Shown here piece by piece: positions 8,136 through 11,825 of a stretch of 11,825 bases of DNA. Within the stretch, counting starts at the first letter, position 1, and each line of letters starts with the position of its first letter. The translations under genes were made by a program, and so were the position numbers. The stretch is from an uncultured bacterium. Lineage in GTDB: Bacteria > Chloroflexota > Anaerolineae > JACIWP01. The stretch spans positions 1-11,825 of the forward strand of contig CAIQJD010000293.1 in assembly GCA_903872005.1 (NCBI GenBank), in the 5' to 3' direction. The notes beneath the pieces were generated by a model. It was given only the letters and a program-made list of their open reading frames with translations. It did no database searches and was not told where the DNA came from.

Positions 8136-8966
8136 ATGGTGATCCGCGCAGGCAAGTTCAATTACGAGAAAGTAGGCGACTGGCATCATACGGTCAAAGG
8201 CTACCGGCTGCCAGGGATGGTCTCCGAGCTGGCGGTGGATTCGCAGGATAACATCTACGCGTTCTGCCGGCCGGAGCAGGGCGAGCCGCCGATGCTGGTC
8301 TTCACCCGCGAGGGGGACTTCATCGCCACGTGGGGCGCCGGCATCTTCACGGAGCCGCACGGGCTGTATATTGATCGGGACGATATGATCTACGTGACGG
8401 ACCGCGAGGATCATACGGTCCGCAAGTTCACGAAGGATGGCAAGCTGTTGATGACGTTGGGGACGGCGCACCAGACCGGCGCGCCGGGGATGCCCTTCAA
8501 CCGGCCGACGAAGGCCGTTCTTGCGCCGTCGGGCGACATCTTCGTCTCCGATGGCTATGGACAGGAGCGCGTGCATCGCTTCTCGCCGGCCGGCGAATTG
8601 CTCGATTCGTGGGGCGAGAAAGGCTCCGAGCCGGGCCAAATGCTGTTGCCGCATGGCATCTGGGTGGACCGGCGGGGGCGGGTGATGGTGGCAGATCGCT
8701 ACAACAACTGCGTCTCGCTGTTCAATCAGCAGGGCGCGTTCCTGGAAGCGTGGCCGGTGAAGGGGCCGAATGACATTTACATTCGGGACGATATCGTGTA
8801 CGTGACGGAGCGCCCCATGGCGATCTTCAGCCTGGATGGCGAGCGGATCGGCGGGTTCGGCGACATGGGGACGCACGCCGTGTGTGTGGATTCGCAAGGT
8901 TCCATCTATCTCGTCACCGGCCATACGGCCGCCGAGGCGACGCTGGAGAAGTTCGCGCGCTGCTGA
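8136..8966 (+). CDS. PAL-like NHL-repeat beta-propeller (alpha-amidating lyase family)
   Basis: This 276-residue protein has NHL-type blades and resembles the catalytic core of peptidyl-alpha-hydroxyglycine alpha-amidating lyase (PAL). Animal PAL cleaves alpha-hydroxyglycine-extended peptides to an amide and glyoxylate. Key residues line up by motif: H75 in EPHGL, Y141 in FVSDGY, H173 in LPHGI, R188 in VADRYN and H247 in GTHAV. They match the three zinc histidines and the catalytic tyrosine and arginine of the animal enzyme as I recall its sequence. Animal PAL acts in the secretory pathway, but no signal peptide is visible here, so a cytoplasmic site is likely. The ATG at 8136 has AGGAG at 8123-8127. 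It is the last gene of the operon. No copper hydroxylase partner (PHM) is seen. The true substrate is unknown and may be a non-peptide hydroxyglycine-like compound. Confidence 0.82.
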   Translation: MVIRAGKFNYEKVGDWHHTVKGYRLPGMVSELAVDSQDNIYAFCRPEQGEPPMLVFTREGDFIATWGAGIFTEPHGLYIDRDDMIYVTDREDHTVRKFTKDGKLLMTLGTAHQTGAPGMPFNRPTKAVLAPSGDIFVSDGYGQERVHRFSPAGELLDSWGEKGSEPGQMLLPHGIWVDRRGRVMVADRYNNCVSLFNQQGAFLEAWPVKGPNDIYIRDDIVYVTERPMAIFSLDGERIGGFGDMGTHAVCVDSQGSIYLVTGHTAAEATLEKFARC

Positions 8967-8986
8967 GCGCAAGCCGGCGCGTGGCA

Positions 8987-9019
8987 AGGCTTCCGAGGTC
9001 CAGACAACTTCGGAAGCCT
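8987..9019 (+). terminator. Candidate hairpin terminator after the operon
   Basis: A perfect 10-bp inverted repeat (AGGCTTCCGA at 8987-8996, TCGGAAGCCT at 9010-9019) extends inward by a G-T, a G-C and a T-A pair to a 13-bp stem with a 7-nt loop. It starts 20 bases after the last operon stop codon and precedes a clear new promoter, which is where a terminator is expected. There is no T-run, so it is not a classical intrinsic terminator. It could act with Rho or protect the 3' end of the mRNA. Confidence 0.55.
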
Positions 9020-9097
9020 CGTCGCGTCCGGCCGCGCGCCCAACTCCCGCCTGTCCTGGTTTACCAATGATCGGACACTCGCGCCGGCGCAGAACCG

Positions 9098-9126
9098 TTG
9101 ACGTCTGCCCAGGGCCGCGCTACAAT
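9098..9126 (+). promoter_or_regulatory. Sigma70-type promoter for the S8 protease
   Basis: TTGACG at 9098-9103 and TACAAT at 9121-9126 are separated by exactly 17 bases, which is five of six matches to each consensus hexamer at ideal spacing. Transcription would start near 9133, leaving a leader of about 80 nt before the protease ATG at 9214. The rest of 8967-9213 holds only the hairpin at 8987-9019 and no gene that I can support. Confidence 0.75.
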
Positions 9127-9213
9127 AGAGGCAGGGGTTGTGTATCCTGCGCGCTGGGCGCTGACCCCATGGGGACGGTGGAAAACGATCGGTTCATGGG
9201 ATAGGGGGTAAAG

Positions 9214-10527
9214 ATGTCAAAGAAGATCTGGGCGCTCGTATTGGTGATCATCTTGTTGTTGTCCATCAGCAGCGTGGCCGCGGGGCCATCGGCGGCCGAA
9301 GCGCCGGTCGAAAAAGTGCCGGGGCAGTACATCATCGTCTTCAAGGACGATGTCGTGGATGCGGAAGCTGAGACCGCCCAACTGGAGCGCAAGCATGGCC
9401 TGGGCGTGCAGTACATCTATGGTCACGCGCTCAAGGGTTTTGCGGCCACGATTCCTGCCGCGCGCCTGGCGGCCGTCAAAGCGGATCCGCGCGTGCAATT
9501 TGTCAGTGAGGACAAGATCGTTGAAGCGGTGGGCATGGCCCCCGTCGTCGCCGGCGACGGCGTTCCCACCGGCGTGCTCCGTGTCGGAGCCGGCGACGCC
9601 ACTACCGTGCATCAGGCCAGCACCGTGAACGTGGCCGTCATTGACACCGGCATTGATCTCACCCATCCGGACCTCAACGCCGTGAGCGGCAAGAACTGCG
9701 TCCGCACGAGCAAGACCGCCAACGACGACAATGGACATGGCTCCCATGTCGCCGGCACCATCGCGGCCAAGAACAACGGCGCCGGCGTTGTCGGCGTCGC
9801 GCCCGGCAGCAAGCTCTACGCGGTGAAAGTGCTCAACGCGGCCGGCAGCGGTACCACGTCTCAGGTGGTGTGTGGCATTGACTGGGTCACCGCCAACGCC
9901 AAGACCCTGAACATCAAGGTCGCCAGTATGAGCCTGGGCGGCTCCGGCTTGAATGACAATAACTGCGGGAATACCAATTTTGACGCGATGCACAAGGCGA
10001 TCTGCAAATCGGTCGCCGCGGGCGTCACCTACGTCGTTGCCGCCGGCAACAGCGCTGCCAATCTGGCGACCTTCACGCCGGCCGCCTATCCCGAAGTCCT
10101 GACCGTGACGGCCTTGTCGGACAGCGACGGCCAGCCGGGCGCGGCCGGCGGCGCGCCCACCTGTCGCACCGGCGAGCTGGACGACAAGTATGCGACATTC
10201 TCCAACTACGCCGTGGCGACCGCCGAGCAGAATCATACCGTCGCCGGCCCTGGCGTCTGCATCAAGTCCACCTGGAAGACTGGCGGGTACAATACGATCT
10301 CTGGCACCAGCATGGCGACGCCGCACATCAGCGGCGTGGTGGCGTTGTGCTTCGGCAATGGCGGCGTGGCCGGCCCGTGCAGCGGCCTGACGCCGGCGCA
10401 AGTCATCCAGAAGATCCGCGCCGACGCCCTGGCGCACGCCACGTCGGCCAATGGCTTCACGGGCGATCCGTTGCACCCCATCGCCGGCAAGTACTTCGGC
10501 TATGCCGCCTGGGCCGGGGGCTATTAG
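9214..10527 (+). CDS. Secreted subtilisin-like serine protease (S8) with I9 propeptide
   Basis: This 437-residue protein is an extracellular endopeptidase precursor. A signal peptide (MSKK, then a long hydrophobic run to about residue 20, with likely cleavage near SVAAG) leads into an inhibitor I9-type propeptide (about 37-108, starting GQYIIVFKDD and ending FVSEDKIVEA). The catalytic domain has the full subtilase set: D144 in VAVIDTGIDLTHPDL, H175 in NGHGSHVAGT, N279 in VVAAGNSA (oxyanion hole) and S366 in SGTSMATPH. All eight cysteines lie in the catalytic domain, consistent with up to four disulfides after export, as in proteinase K-like members. The ATG at 9214 has AGGGGG at 9203-9208. 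It has its own promoter, so it is a separate unit from the preceding operon. A general protein-scavenging role is likely. No C-terminal anchor or extra domain is visible. Confidence 0.96.
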   Translation: MSKKIWALVLVIILLLSISSVAAGPSAAEAPVEKVPGQYIIVFKDDVVDAEAETAQLERKHGLGVQYIYGHALKGFAATIPAARLAAVKADPRVQFVSEDKIVEAVGMAPVVAGDGVPTGVLRVGAGDATTVHQASTVNVAVIDTGIDLTHPDLNAVSGKNCVRTSKTANDDNGHGSHVAGTIAAKNNGAGVVGVAPGSKLYAVKVLNAAGSGTTSQVVCGIDWVTANAKTLNIKVASMSLGGSGLNDNNCGNTNFDAMHKAICKSVAAGVTYVVAAGNSAANLATFTPAAYPEVLTVTALSDSDGQPGAAGGAPTCRTGELDDKYATFSNYAVATAEQNHTVAGPGVCIKSTWKTGGYNTISGTSMATPHISGVVALCFGNGGVAGPCSGLTPAQVIQKIRADALAHATSANGFTGDPLHPIAGKYFGYAAWAGGY

Positions 10528-10553
10528 TTTAAGCGTCACCTCGCAGCAGCGCA

Positions 10554-10606
10554 GTGTGGAGCCTGACCGCCAGAGTTTTTGGGACGCCGGCGGTCAGGCT
10601 CTACGT
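10554..10606 (+). terminator. Long inverted repeat downstream of the protease
   Basis: The arms GAGCCTGACCGCC (10559-10571) and GGCGGTCAGGCTC (10589-10601) form a perfect 13-bp stem around a 17-nt loop. Outward G-T, T-A, G-C, G-T and G-T pairs could lengthen it to 18 bp (10554-10606). It begins 26 bases after the protease stop codon. The only T-run (TTTTT) lies in the loop, not after the stem, so it is unlike a standard intrinsic terminator. It may end or attenuate transcription before the next gene, or be a dispersed repeat. I see no convincing promoter between it and the next start codon. Confidence 0.5.
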
Positions 10607-10638
10607 CTATCTCAAGTTGCATTTGGCCGGCGGGCTAC

Positions 10639-10644
10639 AAGGAG
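10639..10644 (+). promoter_or_regulatory. Ribosome binding site fixing the GTG start at 10651
   Basis: AAGGAG lies 6 bases before a GTG codon at 10651. Although the frame is open back to 10579, that upstream part runs through the second arm of the hairpin and encodes no family-like sequence. The site therefore decides the start. Confidence 0.8.
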
Positions 10645-10650
10645 AAAGAG

Positions 10651-11610
10651 GTGAATTCGGAGAAGCTCGTGCGGAGTCCGCGTGGGTTAGTCGAGCTGGG
10701 CGCTTTCGAGGAGGTGTTCAGCATCCCGCAGCACTATTTGAACGACCATTGCTTCGTGCGCCACGACGCCCTGTGGCACTTCTTCGGCATCATCGGCCCG
10801 GTGGGCAAGAGCTGCTTTGACGCCGGCAGCGAGATCGCCTTCGCCCATGCCGTCAGCCCAGACTTGCGCCATTGGGAGCGGCGCGCCGATGTCCTCGGCA
10901 TCACCGGCCTGTGGCCGGAGACCAGCCATGTCTACGCGCCCAACATCATGGAACACGCCGGCCGGTTCTACATGCTCTACACCGCGGTAGACGAGACATG
11001 CAGCCAGCGCCTGTGCCTGGCGACCTCGACGGACCTGGATCAGTGGGAGCGCTACGCCGGCAACCCGGTCATCGTCCCGTCCCTGGCCTGGGCGCGCTGG
11101 CCCAATGCCCAGGACGACCACTGGGGCGCGTGCCGCGATCCGCACATCCTGCGCCTCGAAGACGGTCGCTTCGCGGCCTACTGGGTGGCCGAGGTACGCG
11201 AGCCGGCCGGCAACGAAGTCACTTGCATCGCCGCCTCCATCTCCGACGATCTGGTGCACTGGCAGGAGATCGGACCGATCTTCAGCATGCGCGCCTGGGA
11301 CGAGCCGCCGACCCGCGCCGTCGAGTCGCCTTGCGTCGTCCCGAAAGATGGCAAGTACTGGCTCTTCTTCAAGCATGGCTGGTGGACCCACGTCGCCTGT
11401 TCGGCGAACCCGTTAGACTTCCGCGATGCCGCGCCGGCGCGCCTGGGCTTTTGCCATGCCGCCGAGGTCTTCCCGTGGGAGGGCGCCTGGTGGATCAGCC
11501 ATTGCTCGGCCGACCCGGCCGACTACATGTACCGCCAATCCAACCGCACGCGCGGGCTGTTCCTGGGACATTTGGATTGGCCGGCCGGGGAATACCCGCG
11601 CTTGCTGTAA
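10651..11610 (+). CDS. Glycoside hydrolase-like five-bladed propeller (GH43/GH32 type)
   Basis: This 319-residue protein looks like a glycosidase or related enzyme of the five-bladed beta-propeller group (GH43, GH32, GH68 and relatives), whose members act on arabinose-, xylose- or fructose-containing sugars. The expected three acidic residues are visible at suitable spacing: D32 in LNDHCFV, D163 in CRDPHI and E225 in VESPCVV. The repeated blade signature S-x-D-L-x-x-W occurs at 69-75, 126-132 and 198-204, and YAPNIMEHAGRFYMLYTA (about 110) is typical of GH43. The start is GTG at 10651 with a strong ribosome-binding site. There is no signal peptide, so it should act inside the cell on imported oligosaccharides. 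It follows a secreted protease, separated by a hairpin; a shared function is not evident. The fold is likely; the exact family and substrate are open. Confidence 0.82.
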   Translation: MNSEKLVRSPRGLVELGAFEEVFSIPQHYLNDHCFVRHDALWHFFGIIGPVGKSCFDAGSEIAFAHAVSPDLRHWERRADVLGITGLWPETSHVYAPNIMEHAGRFYMLYTAVDETCSQRLCLATSTDLDQWERYAGNPVIVPSLAWARWPNAQDDHWGACRDPHILRLEDGRFAAYWVAEVREPAGNEVTCIAASISDDLVHWQEIGPIFSMRAWDEPPTRAVESPCVVPKDGKYWLFFKHGWWTHVACSANPLDFRDAAPARLGFCHAAEVFPWEGAWWISHCSADPADYMYRQSNRTRGLFLGHLDWPAGEYPRLL

Positions 11611-11623
11611 TCGCGCAAGCCAG

Positions 11624-11651
11624 TTGCGCCATTTTGCAGTCGTGTTATAAT
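11624..11651 (+). promoter_or_regulatory. Extended -10 promoter near the window end
   Basis: TATAAT at 11646-11651 is a perfect -10 hexamer, preceded by TGT so that it forms the extended -10 motif TGNTATAAT (11643-11651). A weak -35 (TTGCGC, 11624-11629) lies 16 bases upstream. Transcription would start around 11658-11661 and run into a region rich in base pairing but without a convincing gene. Confidence 0.7.
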
Positions 11652-11657
11652 ACTGGC

Positions 11658-11825
11658 CTCATTCCAGCCTCAACCGTCGCGTCCTGATCTTGGAGTGTGT
11701 TTCACACCTTATGAAGGCGGACGCCCGAGGGCGGCGTAGGCCAGTTCCTCGTGGGCGTTCTGGTCGCCCGGTCAGATACGCGCGCAAGGCGCGGGACTAC
11801 GCTGCGCCGGCACGCTGAAACACAG
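11658..11825 (+). ncRNA. Candidate structured noncoding RNA or leader (cut by window end)
   Basis: The sequence downstream of the extended -10 promoter can form nested helices. An outer 9-bp stem pairs TGTGTTTCA (11696-11704) with TGAAACACA (11816-11824). An inner 9-bp stem with one G-T pair joins GCGGCGTAG (11731-11739) to CTACGCTGC (11797-11805). Inside it sit two hairpins, 11753-11769 (5 bp, 7-nt loop) and 11779-11793 (5 bp, 5-nt loop), forming a three-way junction. I do not recognise tmRNA, RNase P, SRP RNA or a known riboswitch core. A 6S-like RNA is possible from the overall rod-like shape. The 3' end lies beyond the window, so a riboswitch or leader of a following gene is equally possible. 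The 5' end is an estimate from the promoter. Confidence 0.45.

Larger units (their letters stand above)
1..11825. repeat. Highly iterated palindrome GCCGGC across the window
   Basis: By eye I count about 80 copies of the self-complementary hexamer GCCGGC, roughly one per 150 bp. Base composition alone (about 63% GC by estimate) would predict around a dozen. Copies occur in every reading frame of genes (Ala-Gly, Pro-Ala, x-Arg-x) as well as between genes. They are dense in the M28 peptidase (about 18) and sparse in the two permeases (2 before the last codons) and the oxidoreductase (2). The count is manual and approximate. Confidence 0.7.

Noticed and set aside
9169..9204. 11-codon upstream frame in the leader of the protease gene
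   Set aside because: It starts at an ATG in a CCCCATGGGG palindrome without a good ribosome-binding site, and its peptide has no attenuator-like codon run.
9217..10539. 440-codon open frame on the minus strand opposite the S8 protease
   Set aside because: It mirrors the whole protease gene, has low-complexity Arg/Gly/Ala/Asp content and no recognisable domain. High GC creates such antisense frames; the plus strand has the full catalytic triad.
11711..11818. 35-codon Arg-rich frame within the candidate RNA at the window end
   Set aside because: No ribosome-binding site at proper distance (GGAG is about 15 bases away), the Arg/Ala/Gly composition is that of random GC-rich sequence, and the stop codon lies in the long-range stem.
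11770..11825. Resemblance to cobalamin riboswitch pieces (GTCAGATAC, CGGGACTACGC)
   Set aside because: The pieces are in the wrong order and the diagnostic upstream core of that riboswitch is absent.
1..11825. CRISPR arrays, tRNA or rRNA genes, insertion sequences, phage or defence genes
   Set aside because: I saw no regular direct repeats, no tRNA cloverleaf, no transposase and no defence-related domain anywhere in the window.

Overview
The window is GC-rich bacterial DNA from a lineage I cannot name with certainty. Gene content, GC-rich codon use and very frequent GCCGGC hexamers suggest Chloroflexota (Anaerolineae or Caldilineae-like), but this is inference from style, not from a marker gene. 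All supported genes lie on the + strand.

Region 1 (1-8966) reads as one long operon. It begins inside a peptide-type ABC substrate-binding protein, followed by a strong 17-bp intercistronic hairpin and two Dpp/Opp-type permeases that overlap by ATGA. After these come a cytoplasmic M28 metallopeptidase with a PA-like insert, a Gfo/Idh/MocA oxidoreductase whose usual EKP motif reads ETS, a fold-type I PLP enzyme of the class V aminotransferase/isopenicillin-N-epimerase-like group, an MFS transporter, and a six-bladed propeller closely resembling peptidyl-alpha-hydroxyglycine alpha-amidating lyase (PAL). Gaps are mostly 4-64 bp. The transporter ATPase subunits are not in the window and may lie upstream. 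My inference is that the operon imports a peptide-like or amino-acid-conjugate compound, hydrolyses it with the M28 enzyme, and processes the released part with the oxidoreductase, PLP enzyme and PAL-like lyase. The substrate is unknown.

Region 2 (8967-10527) is a separate transcription unit. A candidate hairpin terminator (8987-9019) is followed by a well-formed sigma70-type promoter (TTGACG-17-TACAAT) and a secreted subtilisin-like S8 protease with signal peptide, I9 propeptide and eight cysteines in the catalytic domain.

Region 3 (10528-11610) has a perfect 13-bp inverted repeat, extendable with wobbles, and then a GTG-started glycosidase-like five-bladed propeller (GH43/GH32 type) with no signal peptide.

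Region 4 (11611-11825) has no convincing protein gene. It holds an extended -10 promoter (TGTTATAAT) followed by about 170 nt with nested long-range and local base pairing, cut by the window edge. This looks like a structured noncoding RNA or leader RNA that I cannot assign to a family, and it is the best candidate for something undescribed.
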